Source: Polietes domitor (taxonomy: Eukaryota; Arthropoda; Insecta; Diptera; Muscidae). From it: a DNA stretch of 64,000 bases. The stretch is from assembly GCA_947397865.1 (NCBI GenBank), contig OX377620.1, positions 54,539,092 through 54,603,091 on the forward strand, in the 5' to 3' direction. The position numbers and the translations under genes are program-made. Below are positions 11,192 through 23,735 of this stretch, piece after piece (position 1 is the stretch's first letter; every line of letters starts with the position of its first letter). The notes under the pieces were generated by a model. That model saw only the letters and a list, made by a program, of their open reading frames with translations. It was not told the origin of the DNA and did no database searches.

Positions 11192-13726
11192 CTTTCAAAA
11201 TATTAATCCTCATAATCCTACTATTTTTGTGCAGCCATATATTTCTTTTTAAGCACTTCATGGAACCAATAGTACCATGTTTAATTCCCACTTAATGCAT
11301 AAATTGATTTAATTAAGGAGAAATTTATGATTGTTTGCTCTTGTTCCCCGCTTGTTTGGAATTGATGTAGTCTGCCTGTGAAATTTAAAAATAATTGCAT
11401 TGTTTGGTTGTTATTCAATAGCTCCATCAGGAAATTTTGTATCATTTGTTGCTTTAAACATTGTATTTCATACGATCTGGAGCACACAAAAAAGTTTGCA
11501 TATTTTCTTTTGCAAATTTTCTGCGAAAAATGTTCATGATTTCGCTACTTGCATGGTTGTTGTGGGTTTGTTCTGGAGTATCCATGGCAAAAAAATCTGC
11601 AGGGTTGTGGAGCTGCAATGCGATGGACTGCAGGCAAATTAGCTAATTGGATTTATTTCGCTCTCTCTCTATGGCGGAGAGAATGTTTGCGGTGGCGTAG
11701 CCAAATTACAGTGATTTACTCTAAATACCAAAGGGTGTGGAAATTTTAAATAGTTTTAAAGAAAAATATCATCTACGCCAACTTTCCTTTAAACAAGGAC
11801 ACTTAATAAAGACTACCACACATCGTGTTCGCAGTCATGTTGAGGACTTATTTATTTTAAAGAGCTTCCATAAAATGAACAAATCATTGAAAAAGTGACA
11901 CAAAACACTTTTGCGAGCACATTGTTGTTGCAAAATATTTGCCTGTGATTCAATTCCATGCCGGCAGGAACGTTTTGCCTTTCCTTTTATCACATCCAGT
12001 CATTCATTCAACAAGGTATGCTGTGTGTGCTGCTCGTGGAGACATCGTTGTCGCCGTTGTTGCCGTTGATGCTGTTGCTTTGCTTATAAATTGCCAATTA
12101 TTGAAGATTTTGTTGTGTTTTAAGAAAACAACACGTACCGCCAACCAACCATTCAAGTCAGCCACCACGTCGTCCCGGTATCTGCTTCAACTTCGACTTC
12201 AACTTCCACGATAGTGATCATTGACACGGGGAACGCAAAGAACACACGCAGGGAAGAATTGAAAGGAGCTACAAAATCTATACATAGCACATATAAAAGA
12301 ATTTTATATATATAATAATATAAATGCATATTTATCGAGATACAGCACGTTTCTAATAAATGCTCATAATATTGGCGCGTCTTTTCATTATTCATGCAAC
12401 ATGCTTTGCTTTTGCTTCTGATGCTGCTGCTGCTGCCTCCACCAGCCAAAGTGTAACTTGAACTTCTTGAGGTAGTACATGGGGGGTTGGGGGGATTCGA
12501 CGTGCTGATGATAGCGTTGATGGTGTTGGTGACGACGATGTCTCTGTGCGCTCTGGCGCTCGGCTCACACAGTTCGCTGTTGCATGAATGAATGAAAACG
12601 AGATCATCGCCAGGACGCGGTAGATACCTTCAGATACTTTACTTGATGAAATTTTCTTTCAACAAATTTTAAAGAATTTTTGTTTCTTTTCGCCCAACAT
12701 ATGCCATGCTTTTGCTCGGTTACAATTCATCGCACGAGGGCGGTATGATAAATTTAAGTAAACAATTATATAGAATGTTTTGTTTCATATATATATCAAG
12801 ACCCAACAAGTTTGAAGATTCTTGTATTTAATTTAATGAGGGAAAAAGTTTAATGGAGACTCTTTGCAGATACATAGACCACAGTAAACTACATCTTAAT
12901 GATGAATAAGTTGTGAACATTTTTTGTCTGGAATATACCCAATATAGTCAATATCTTCTTTAACCCTGTTGGCGATCCATCATATGATCAGTCAGCGCCG
13001 CCTACATCTCGAAATAAAAACATATCACTGGTGTTGATGGTAACGCCATCACTGCCATTCTTGGGTTTCTGGTTTCTTTAGCTGTCAACTCACTTTGTAT
13101 TGAGACAGATGACAGTCCATGCCAAATAAATAAATTATTAAAAAATGCAATTTGTTTTGTTTTTTAAATTGTCTCCTCTAGACTCCGTCTGGGGGAGACC
13201 AACAGGGCTGGTAGGATTCTGTTCAAACCCTTTGAGGGCTATTGACTAGTATACTTGTCCAATGGCTTGAGATACACCAAATATCATCAGAGGTAATTTA
13301 TAGAGAAGTTTAGTGGAAGTAATGCTCTGCAAACCCTACATCCCCCTCCAGACGACAATAAAATGGTTCGTGAAATATGTTACTCTGCTTCAATAAATTT
13401 CGAAACTGCTTCTGTTTCTAAATTTTGTTCGGTTATGTAAATTTTTTAAAAATCATTACCTTTTTCATTAAATAAATAATTAATGCACTGTTTTAAAAAA
13501 GTGATCAAACGTTAATAAAAAGTGATTCTTTTTTTACTCTAAGCAAAAAATATTTGTTCACGTTGTTGCCAACTACAATATAAATATTTAAATCAAAACA
13601 AATTAAAAAAAATATTTTGTGTTGACTTTTTAGGATTTTGCATCGATAACCATAAATTTGACTTGCACAGGATCCAGGCTTAGTCCAAAATTGATACAAT
13701 TGATTTTGAGTGAAATTTTAACTTTT
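11192..13726. other. Unique stretch with triplet repeats, no recognised gene
   Basis: This island is richer in G+C than its surroundings around 11.5-12.6 kb and holds a CTG run at about 12414-12437. Overlapping frames of 60-98 codons occur on both strands, as expected from low-complexity triplets. The segment 12960-13370 has a moderately GC-rich patch (CCGTCTGGGGGAGACC and a near inverse at 13345-13360) followed by AATAAA, which might be the tail of an old retroelement. No splice or domain evidence supports a gene. Confidence 0.35.
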
Positions 13727-14747
13727 TATACCCTCACTCTACAGAGTAGGATGGTATATAATATATAGGACAGAAAAAAAGTGTAACGCATTGAAGAAGT
13801 GACTTAAGGCCCTAAGTATGTTTGGACCAAATCCGTTTTACGACTTTTTGAGGTGTTTGAGCAATGTCCATCCGTCCGTCTGGCTGGCTGGTGTACACGA
13901 TAATTCTCGAAAGGAGTTAAGGAATCTATTCAAACTTTACACATCGTAATATTTTTCCCAAACTAAGTTTAAGTTCGAAGATGGGCGAAATTGCCACGTC
14001 CCTTCAGGTACCTCCCACACAAATGGCCCATTTTCCACTGTTAAATTAAAACCCATATGACTTCCACACGGATAATCGGACTCATCTATATTTTGGTATT
14101 TGATAATATTTTTATAATCGCTTTAAGTGTACTAAATATGACGGATTTTGACACTCCCCTTCCAGTACCTCCCACACAAACCATGTAATATAAAAGCTGT
14201 TATAACTTCTACAATGATGATCTGAATACTGTGAAATTTGATATTTAGCAATGCTTTTTTAGTGGTTACATTCGCATGGAATATGGGCGAAATTGCCACA
14301 CCATTGCTGGTACCTCCCACATAAAGTGGCATAAACTTTGGTTAGAATAAAGCCGACATAACATTCGTACGGGCAGTCAACATCATTTGCAATTTGATAG
14401 TTAAAAATGTTTTTAAAATCACATTAAACCCAAAAAATATTTACGCTTTAGCCACGCCCCTTCTTGTACCTCCCACACAATTGTATCTACCCTAGGTAAT
14501 ATTAAATCCTTCCTAACATCTATTCTGGTGCTTGGCATCCACTATGACTTGATATTTGTTCATGTTTTTGCAATTGTTTTGTAACTGTGGAAGCTAGGAG
14601 CAAATGCCATGAACCTTCTAGTACCTTCCACACAAACCATCCGACTATAAGTCAAATTTAAGTTTTTATAATTTCCATAGATATGTTCTCTGAGAGTGAG
14701 GTTATATATAAGTCGGTTAAGCCGGCTGACGTTTTCTTAGTTGTTAT
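13727..14747 (+). mobile_element. HINE-C element, full-length type
   Basis: It starts TATACCCTCACTCTACAGAG with an inverted GTAGGATGGTATA, has the 5' block with CCGTCCGTCTGGCTGGCTGG, and then four to five loose internal segments each containing GGTACCTCCCACACAAA or a close variant. It ends with a GAGAGTGAGGTTATATATA motif, the hairpin GTCGGTTAAGCCGGC and a decayed TTAGTTGTTATT tail. Related copies are at 31924 and, inverted, 51770. No coding capacity. Confidence 0.7.
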
Positions 14748-15844
14748 TTATGTTTTTTGTTATCGAAACTTAGTTATCCAGTCTTTTCTTTTTTTTCTGT
14801 AAAAAATGCAATTTCAAACCAGAGGCATTTATATTTGCCCAGTAAAATGGTGGACAATGGCCAAAATGGTATTGTTAATTTGAATTAAAAACCCATCTCT
14901 AAATTTTGAGTCATTCGTATTTTTTGCGGGTAAATGTTTTTTATTTCTGATTTGAATTATGATTCGAGTAATGAAGGAAAGAAACATCATCTGATGTTGC
15001 AAAGAAGACTGCTTAGACATGAAACTTGTAGCGTTACCTCTCCAGATAAAAACTTAATGACAAAAATTAATGTCTGTTGATTCTAAAATTTCTATTTTGT
15101 AATTTCTTTATTACATTTGTCTTAACAGCCTTAAGTCATTGGCAGCAGATTTAGATGTTTAGCCCAGGGGTTGGAAACGATATTCAAAGCTAGCCGTCTT
15201 CAAGATTCTATCAGAGTTTCTATATGCCTTGGAAAGGACTATTTCTCCCACTTTGAAATGACAAATGCCAAAAGAAATAATGCACGTTATACCTCGGGTT
15301 TATCACATTTATCATACTGTAGCATATTCATTACAGATTCGTCCCGTGGACTAGTGTAAATTGAGTAAGCCATTCGCAATTTTAAATAAATTGTATGTTA
15401 TGCTAATGCACTACTTAAGTTTATGATATCTTAACCTTCTGCTCTTCATTTCTTATTATATAGCTTTGTTCTTTAAAAATGATTAAGGATTAAATTATTT
15501 TACAATTTCATATTTTTAAATTTTGTAACCTTATGGAGTCATCTCTTAGTTACATGCATTGTTTGCACACTGTTAGTTTTGCCGAAAGAAGGTGAATACA
15601 GTTTTCTTGTGTACTTGGGTGTCCCAAAACCCGAAAACAATATTAACATATTTTTAATTGATACATTTTTCTAATTTATTAAAATTGGGTAACTCCACAA
15701 GATTTCAACCCAGTGCAGATTTAGATCTTCTTCGATTTTGATGAAATTTGGGACATAAATATGGCGTTTACCGTAACTCAAAGTAGTTTGTGGTTTGAGT
15801 TTTACGGTGGTACACATTTTGTGTTCTTGGTGGTTTTTGTGAAG
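14748..15844. other. AT-rich stretch with no recognised gene
   Basis: Frames of 62-65 codons only. The reverse frame at 15671-15868 overlaps the inverted repeat described next and is not supported as a gene. Confidence 0.35.
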
Positions 15845-15985
15845 AGATGGCTTCATTAACGAAATCACATCTGAAAGGTTTTAATCTCTTCTTCCCGAAT
15901 CCGTTAGAAAACTGGAAAGTCTTTGTGGTTTAAGGACTCGAAGAATAAATATAATATTAATCCTTGACTATCCTGAAAAGCATAT
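15845..15985 (-). repeat. Left arm of an inverted repeat pair
   Basis: Its reverse complement (TCGTTAATGAAGCCATCTCT and TCAAGGATTAATATTATATT) matches 17142-17310 imperfectly over about 150 bp. The two arms enclose a HINE-B element. Boundaries are approximate. Confidence 0.55.
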
Positions 15986-16233
15986 ATTTAATTTTTCTTA
16001 CTTGTATTTACATTTTAGCTTGTTTTATTCTGTACAAAATAGCAAAACCTAGAATTTTTTAAATTTCGGTTCTTATACTCAAAACACGCGAATTTCTGGG
16101 ACAAGTGTTAATGTCATATTTGAATTCATTGCACTGAAGTCATTCGAAATTGACTCCAAACTTTCCTGTTTAGCAATTTACTTGCCTTGTGGAATATTTT
16201 GGCCCACTACAAAAAGAACAAATAGCGATTTTT

Positions 16234-17062
16234 TATACACTCTTTGTACATTTGTTTGTAAAAGCCAAAAGGAAGCGAGATAGACCCATTGTTAATTATA
16301 CCGATCGACTTAGAATCACTTTTTGAATCGATTTAGCAACGTCTGTCTGTCAATTTATTCTTGTAATCTCGATACAGGTCGCAATTGCAGGTAGAACCAA
16401 ATGAAACTTTGCACAACGAAGTTTTTCGGGATAAGGACGAACGCTATTTAATTTGAAGAAAATCGGTTCAGATTTGGCTCTTTTCATTCTATTTACCACA
16501 TATTTGAACAGATTTTCTTCAAAATTGGCAAAATATCTTATATTTCCACTAGAAGTGAGTATTTCTATGCATATGGGTAGATCGGTAAATATTTATATAT
16601 AGCCCCAACACAAATTTCGCTCCCAATTTGACTTTTTCCTCTCTAGAAACCACATATTTTAACAGATCTTCTTCAAATCTTGCAAAATATCTTGTATTTC
16701 AACTAGTAAACACCTGTGTTGAAAACGTGTTAGATCGGTTCAGATTTATATATAGCCTCATACAAATTTCGTTCCCGATTTAACCTTTTCCGCCACTGAA
16801 ACCACGAATTTTCACTGAATTTCTTCAAAGTGCGCATAACACCTTATATTTGAACTAGAAGAACTTATTGTGAAAGTTAGGCACATTTTTCCATGTTTGG
16901 ATATAGCCCCGATACAAATATTCTTATCGATTTGACAAATCGAACCAGGTCATATTAGCCTATGATTAGGAAACATACAAAAATTCTTCCCGTTTTCACT
17001 TTTTTACCGAGTTGAATTGTATTCGGTTGGAAAGTGGAGTGTTTCACATTCCTTACTTGTTT
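16234..17062 (+). mobile_element. HINE-B element
   Basis: It begins TATACACTCTTTGTACATTT with the family block CCGATCGACTTAGAATCACT and CAGGTCGCAATTG. Three to four diverged internal units built on ATCGGTTCAGATTTGG and ATATAGCCCCAACACAAAT follow. It ends in CATTCCTTACTTGTTT. Its 3' hairpin is decayed relative to 38220-38240. No coding capacity. Confidence 0.7.
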
Positions 17063-17141
17063 ATAGCTGAAGTACTAGTATACTTATATAGTATAGGTTT
17101 GTCAAACTTTTTTCCTACATTTTATCAAAATCGCGGGATCG

Positions 17142-17310
17142 TGTTTATCAGGATATTCAAGAATTAAAATTATTTTTATTTTATGGGATCCTTGAACCGC
17201 AAGGACATTGCTCTTTTCATACAGATTAGGAAAGAAGATAATAACAATATCGTTAAAATCTGATGACGCGATCCAACGTTATGATATCGTTAATGAAGCC
17301 ATCTCTTCAG
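17142..17310 (+). repeat. Right arm of an inverted repeat pair
   Basis: It is the inverse of 15845-15985, sharing TCGTTAATGAAGCCATCTCT. The short frame at 17263-17466 and the reverse frame at 15671-15868 share MISLMKPSLxKNxQE because they read the same repeat; this is not evidence of a gene. Confidence 0.55.
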
Positions 17311-17344
17311 AAAAACCCTCAAGAAAACTCAACTAATCGGGGGG

Positions 17345-19489
17345 TTAAATATCCAAACCTTTCGTTTTTAGATCGTTTTCTGATAGAATTACCAAGTTGC
17401 AATCCCCACATCTGCCAAGTCCGGTGTCATGGTGTTAATAAGCCAGTTCGCAGCAAAAATATCTAAGTTTTGGATGTAGGGGTAGCCACTTGTAGAGATA
17501 CTGAGGTTGCAATCACAGGAATCACACAGAGACCGAAAATTCTGGTAGCTCTGAATCTCTAGATGTAATGTATTGTGTAGATCATGTGGCTATCGTGCGA
17601 AGAATGCCCAGGTTCAAATCTTGGTTGATACATTTTATATTTCATTAAACATGATAATATTGAATCTGAGCAATTGCTCTAAATCGAGATATCGCACAAA
17701 AAAACTTATTCGACAGGTTCGTATGAATGCATCCCTCCTTTATTAACCTGCTGAAAATGGAACAAAAATGTTTGTTGGGTTAATATATAGTTTGCAGTTG
17801 ATAGAATTTAGTGATATAATTTCAATCCAAATACAAATATTGGCAGCAAATATTGACAAAAAGAGAACATCAAGCTTCCATCATTGTCTGTCGAGAGCGT
17901 GTTATGCATCACAAGTAGTCCGTGAAATGATTTTCAATTTACAAAGAGTGTTGACAACTTTAGAGCATATGCCACTGTGATGTCTTTAGAAGTCATAAAT
18001 GAATATCTATAGCAATATTTAAAAGCATTTAACATTCGAACATTGTTAACCAAACTTTCTTTCCTGTCCGCGTATAAATACGTTCATATTGCTGTAAGGA
18101 TGCCAAAAATACGTTAGAACCAACCAACCAACCAGCCAACAACCAACCTCATTTTCCATTTCCCGCTGCTCTATGAATTCCCAGAAAAAAAAACTCATGA
18201 CTCGTTTTTGGCAACATATCTCAAATTACTTTACTAGATGATGCCCATTTTGATTTCACTTCTTCCACATTTTGTAGCTCGCTTTCGTTCCCTCTTCTGA
18301 TGCCAGCGATTTTTTTATCACAAAAAAAAGAACCCCATAAACTTTAAGTAGACGGTGTTGATGTCCGTCTCGCAACCGGGTATGTGTTGTTTGGCAATCA
18401 AGTGAATTGTAATTGAAATTAAAGCTGTTCTCATTACTTTTAATACTTGTTGATGGTGATATGGCTGTCGACGTTCATGTCGATGTAATGATGATGATGA
18501 CAATGTTGGCTGCAATTATTGCAGCGACGTTTTTTTTTTTTCGTTTGTCGCTGCAATTGCCAAGTTGATGCCTCATTGAAAGTTAATTCAGTTCAACAAA
18601 TAACTTTTACTGCAAAAAGGACATTTCATTAACAAAGTTTTGTTGCCAACCAACACCACCCACCCACCGGTCAGGTTTTTGATTTCAACCGCCATCCATC
18701 CATCCATGGTCGGTCTTCTGACTGTTTGTTTGTTTGTTTTCTGTTTATTTTGTTCAGCAAAATCCTCTGCCCCGTGAAATAATATTCGAGGCAAACAAAT
18801 AAATAACAACTTTTCTCAGCAGCCACAACGAATGAGTGGAGAATGGAACACGGTACAGGAGCTGACAACACCGTGTTCCGCGCCAATGTTGTGCTGTCGT
18901 TGTCGTTGTAATAAAAACGGAAGGAAATGATAGTAAATAAAATACGGTTTGGCGCCTTTAACCTATGCAAATAAATATCCAATGTTGGTGGACGACGATA
19001 CTCTTCTCCCGCTTTCTCTTCGCCCTGCTGAACTCTGGGAAATCGCAAAAGGGTGAACTTTGGCTGGCGATAAAAACCTTTTAAACTGAAAATGAAGTGC
19101 AAACCCTACAAATGCGTGGCAATAAAATCGCGAAAAAGCAGAGGAAAGATAAAGAGGAAAAAGTGGCAACGGAACGAAGCGCAAAAAATGCAACATGTTG
19201 TAAATGTTGTCGATGTGATGCGGGAGCAATTCCACTGGCAAATGTTAAACAGTAAGGATACAGTGGTTTGAGTGACACACCAAGTGTTCAATTGTTAAGA
19301 AAATATTTTCAAAACATTAAAGGTTACTTGAAAAAACCTTCCTTTATGAAGGTGAGGGAGGGGAAATATCAACAAACTTTCGGATCTGAATAAAAAATAA
19401 CTATTTTATTTTTAAAACCACCCAAATTGCGTTTTAGGATTTGTTAAGTCTATATTTAAGATACTAATAAAATATAAAAATATTTTTTC
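17345..19489. other. Unique stretch, no recognised gene
   Basis: 18.3-19.3 kb is compositionally richer and carries several overlapping reverse-strand frames (up to 143 codons at 18671-19102) full of Phe, Leu and Ser without a recognisable domain, plus short GTTT and CCAT runs. It may be conserved non-coding DNA, but I cannot show that. Confidence 0.3.
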
Positions 19490-20960
19490 TTTCTACTCAC
19501 AAGCGACATAAACAAATCACATTTTGGGGTTTTTGTTTTCCCCGTTATAGGTATTTTGGGATTTTTATATACATTTATGAGATCATACATTTTTCAAAAG
19601 TAACACAATCATAAATTCTTGTATTACTCTTTTCTAAAATAAAATTGGGAATTTATAGATTTACAGATTTTTTTTTTCAAAAGTAAAATTGAAAGTAATA
19701 TTCTTGAATTACTTTCAAAAGCTTTTTTAAAAATCCCACAATTCCTAAAACGGAGAAAATAAAGCCTCGGAAGCCATATTTCCAGCTGATCTTAATGAAA
19801 TTTTCAAATTTTCGAAAAGTAATTTATTTATAATTTATATTTAAAAAAAACATTTTGGGAATTTATTTTTCACGATTTAGGAATTGTGCGATTTGTATTT
19901 ATTTTTTAAGAGCTATACATGATAAATTCTGGAATTGTTTTTTAACATTCTTGAATGACTTTTGGTAAGAAAATCTCATTTTGGAAACTTAGTTTCCCCG
20001 TTTTAGGAATTGCGGGATTTTTATGTGAGCTATCACATTTTTTTCGAAAGTAAGACGATCATGAATTGCCGTTTTCTAATTAAATAAAATGTTTGGCCCG
20101 GAGGATTTGAGGGATTTTTATATGATGTATCAATTTTTTTAAAGTAGTCCTTGAATTGCTTTCAAAAATATTTAAAAATCACACTATTCCTAAAATGGGA
20201 AAAATAAAGCCTTGAAAATCATATTTTTCAGCCGATCTTAATGAAATTTAGCTTATCCCTTGAAAGTACAAATTTCAACAAATTATTTATATTATATTAT
20301 TTATATTATTTAGCTTATCCCTTGAAAGTACAAATTTCAACAAATTATTTATATAAGCGTTTGTAAATTCCTGAACTGCTGTTTTCTAAAAATATAAATA
20401 TTTAGGGAATTGTATTTGTCCCGATTTAGGATTTGTGGGATTTTATATGAGGTATGACACTTTTTTCGAGAATAATGTGATCATAAATTCTTGAATTGCT
20501 TTTATCTAAAAAAAACACATTTTGGGAATTTATTTTCCCCATTGTAGGAATTTTCATATGAAGTATAAATTTTTTTCAAAAGTACCACGATTTAAAAATT
20601 AATTTATAATCGCGTTTATAAATTCTTGAATTGCTGTTTTCTAAAAATTGGGATTTTTATATGAGGTATCACAATTTTTTCAGAAGTAATACAATCATAA
20701 TTTTTTGTTTTTTTTTCTAGAAAAATCAATTTTCGGGAATTTATTTTCCCCCATTTTATATTTTTTAATTTTTTTCAATTGTTTTCAAGAGCAACGTGAT
20801 TATAAACTCTTGAATTTTTTTTTCGTTATAGAAATTGTGAGATTTTTATAAAAAGGATTTAACAATTTCTTTACCGATTAACAATTCTTGAATTGTTTTC
20901 AAAAATATTTTTAAAAATTCCACAATTCCTAAAAAGGGGAAAATATAACCTATACATATT
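19490..20960 (+). repeat. Old, diverged tandem array of roughly 100-150 bp units
   Basis: Recurring, degraded unit: TTTGGGAATTTATTTTCCCC, then TTTAGGAATTGTGGGATTTT, TATATGAGGTATCACA, a T run, AAAAGTAA, and CATAAATTCTTGAATTGCTT. I see about eight to ten copies with variable spacing. A stray fragment occurs at 44560-44600 (TTTAGGAATTGTGGGATG, GAAGTATCAC). It may be the decayed core of another HINE-like element, but no ends are visible. Confidence 0.55.
20248..20355 (+). repeat. 62-bp direct duplication
   Basis: TTAGCTTATCCCTTGAAAGT with its following sequence up to AAATTATTTATAT occurs at about 20249 and again at about 20311, identical over more than 40 bases. It is a local duplication inside the decayed array. 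Confidence 0.8.
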
Positions 20961-20974
20961 TTTCAGACGATCTT

Positions 20975-21950
20975 AATGAAATTTTGCTCATATTGTCAAA
21001 CATAATTTTATGGTTCTAGCTACAACTTTTTGTTTGGTAAAATTTTTATTCCACATTTTACCCCACTTCTCTTTAGAAGTATAAATTTCAAAAATAATTT
21101 ATATTAGGCGTCTACCTGTCATATGAATGTAGAAAAATAATTCCATTTACATGAACCACGTACCAATTTTGGTCCGACTTCCCCCCTTTTTGAGAAATTT
21201 TTGAAAAAAATTATTTATCTTTCGCGCGTTCGTAGTCAGTTAACAAATTCCGAATTTCATTTTTCCCCCTTAAATGTACTAATTTCGAAGAATCCACTTA
21301 TTTTGCACGTCTACTTTGTCAGAATGTACGAATTTAAGTTTCCCACTGCAACACCATGATCGGTACTATTTCTATCCCTTTAACACCTAAATCCATTTAT
21401 GTTGATAAAATATGTAGTTCGAGGAAAATGCATTTCAAGTTTCAAGATTCCAGCTGTAATATTTTGGTTTGTGCCATTTCTATCCATTTTTTCCCATTTC
21501 CCTTCTAAACGTACAAATTTTGAAAATTTTTAATTTATGTCGTGATACGCACACGCTCGATCCCACATGTAACATTTTGCTTAGTACAATTTTTATCCCT
21601 TTTTGTAACATAAAATTACAAATTAAGAAAAATCTAATTATTTCCCCTTAAAAGTAAAAAATTTCGAAAACTTAATTTTTAATGCATGTAATCCTAACAG
21701 GAGCAAAAAATAACCACACCAAATGTCACGATTCTAACTTTGGTGCCAGTTTTACCCCTTACTTTCTGGTTAGTACAATTTTTATGCCTTTTTGTCTCGT
21801 TTCCCCCTTTGAAGTACGCACTTTGTAAAAATCCTTTATTTTAAGCGTCTAGGCAATTTGAGGATTATACGCAACAATTTTCACTAGTGCAGCTTTAGCC
21901 GTTTGATTGGCACCACTTTTATTCCTTTCCTGCCTCACTAAAAGGGAGAT
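20975..21950 (-). mobile_element. HINE-A internal repeats, reverse orientation
   Basis: The inverse of the HINE-A units: TTGGTTTGTGCCATTTCTAT, ACTTCCCCCCTTTTTGAG and GTACGAATTTAAG recur about every 130 bp, in five to seven weak copies. It has no clear ends and abuts the forward copy starting at 21954. Confidence 0.55.
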
Positions 21951-21953
21951 TTT

Positions 21954-22302
21954 TATACCATCCACCTCCAAGATGGGGGTATACTAACTTTGTCATTCCG
22001 TTTGTAACACCTTGAAAAATCGACCTGAGACCCTATAAAGTATATATATTCTTGATCGTCATAAAATTCTCGGACGATCTAGCCATATCCGTCCGTTCGT
22101 TTGTGTGGTCGTCTGTTGAAAGCACTCTAGCATCTAAACGAAAGCAACTACGACGTCCACATTTTACATAAATGCGTCTTATTGTCGTAGATCGGTTGGG
22201 ATTAAAACTGGGCGAAATCGGCCCATAGGGAAAAATTTGTCCCTCACAAGGACTAAAAATACCCATAATAATCCCTAATATTTTATCGTATTTAAGCATG
22301 TT
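21954..22302 (+). mobile_element. HINE-A element, 5' part (interrupted)
   Basis: It starts TATACCATCCACCTCCAAGA with GGGGGTATAC as the inverse partner. The family 5' block follows, with a TATAAAGTATATATATTC motif near 22035 and GATCTAGCCATATCCGTCCG. The element breaks after TTTAAGCATGT where a HINE-B element has inserted, and resumes at 24218. Confidence 0.75.
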
Positions 22303-22440
22303 TATACCCTACACCACTTCGTGGTCTAGGGTATTATAAGTTAGTTTCGCGCCAAATGTTTGTAACACCAAGAAATAATTGAGCTAGACCCACCTTTAAG
22401 TATACGGATCGGCCTAGAATCGCAAGCTGAGTCGATTTAA

Positions 22441-22503
22441 CGATGTCTGTCTGTCCGTCTGTCCGTCCGTCCGTCCGTCCGTCCGTCCGTCCGTCCGTCC
22501 GTC
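22441..22503 (+). repeat. (GTCC)n microsatellite
   Basis: An uninterrupted GTCC run in the HINE-B 5' block. Shorter runs at the same place in other copies show it arose by expansion of an element-borne motif. Confidence 0.9.
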
Positions 22504-22619
22504 TGCTGTCCATCTAAGCTTGTTCGCACTCTACAGGTCGCAATTGTCGTCCGATTGTCATGAAACTTGGCAGAAGTTATTTTTTGTGGCCAAGGACCAT
22601 TGGTATTGAATTTGGAGGA

Positions 22620-23735
22620 AATCGGTTCAGATTTAGATATAGCCCCCATACAAATGTCGGTGCCGATTTGACATTTTCCGCTTTAGAAACCACATATTGT
22701 ACCCGATTTTCTTTAAATTTGGTACAACATCTTATAATCCAACTATAAACACCTATGCCGAAATCGGGTAAGATCGGTTCAGATTTAGATATAGCCCCCA
22801 TACAAATGTCGCTCCCTATTTCACTTTTTCAGCTTTAGAAACCACATATTGTACCCGATTTTCATTAAAATGGGCAGAACATCTTATAATGCAACTAGAA
22901 ACACGTATGCAAAAATTGGATAAGATCGGTTCAGATTTAGATATAGCCCCCATACAAATGTCGATCCCGATTTGACATTTTCTGCTCTAGAAACGACATA
23001 TTGTACCCGATTTTCTTTAAATTTGGCAGAACATCTTATAATCGAACTAGAAACACGTACGCAAAAATTGGGTAAGATCGGTTCAGATTTAGATATAGCC
23101 CCCATACAAATGTCGCTCCCGATTTGACATTTTCCGTTCTAGAAACGACATATTGTACCCGGTTTTTTTTAAATATTGCAGAACATCTTATAATCCAACT
23201 AGAAACACCTATGCAAAAATTGGGTAAGATCGGTTCAGATTTAGATATAGCCCCCATACAAATGTCGATCCCGATTTGACATTTTCTGCTCTAGAAACGA
23301 CATATTGTACCCGATTTTCTTTAAATTTGGCAGAACATCTTATAATCGAACTAGAATCACGTATGCAAAAATTGGGTAAGATCGGTTCAGATTTAGATAT
23401 AGCCCCCATACAAATGTCGCTCCCGAATTCACTTTTTCCGCTTTAGAAACCACATATTATACCCGATTTTCTTTAAAATTGGCACAACATTTCATAATTG
23501 AACTAGAAACACCTATGCTGAAAGTGGGTATGATCGGTTCAGATTTAGATATAGCCCCCATACAAATGTCAATCCCGATTTGACTTTTTCCGCTCTAAAA
23601 TCCACATATTGTACCCGATTTTCATTAAAATTGGCAGAACATCTTATAATCCAACTAAAAAACCAATGGTGAAAGTGGGTAAGATCGGTTCAGATTTAGA
23701 TATAGGCCTCATACAAATGTTGATCCCGAATGTTT
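22620..23735 (+). repeat. 152-bp tandem array inside HINE-B
   Basis: The anchor ATCGGTTCAGATTTAGATAT recurs with GATC starts at 22772, 22924, 23076, 23228, 23380, 23532 and 23683, and a first unit at 22620. Spacing is 152 bp in all steps but the last (151). Each unit has ATAGCCCCCATACAAATGTC, TTCCGCTCTAGAAAC and CTAGAAACACSTATG in the same order. Reverse-strand frames of 66-74 codons starting MGAISKSEP are read repeatedly because the unit repeats; they are not genes. Confidence 0.9.

Noticed and set aside
17572..17640. tRNA-like segment with GGTTCAAATCT (B-box-like)
   Set aside because: The distance to a possible A box is too short for a tRNA, no cloverleaf can be drawn, and no second copy is seen, so neither a tRNA nor a SINE is supported.
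18671..19102. 143-codon reverse-strand frame
   Set aside because: Phe/Ser/Leu-rich translation with overlapping frames of similar length on the same strand and no domain; typical of chance frames.
22437..23409. Series of reverse-strand frames beginning MGAISKSEPIL
   Set aside because: They repeat because the 152-bp unit repeats. 152 is not a multiple of three, frames close in the next unit, and HINE elements are non-coding.
22060..23735. CRISPR-like regular repeats
   Set aside because: Units are 152 bp with no short-repeat/unique-spacer pattern, and the DNA is a eukaryotic transposon array.
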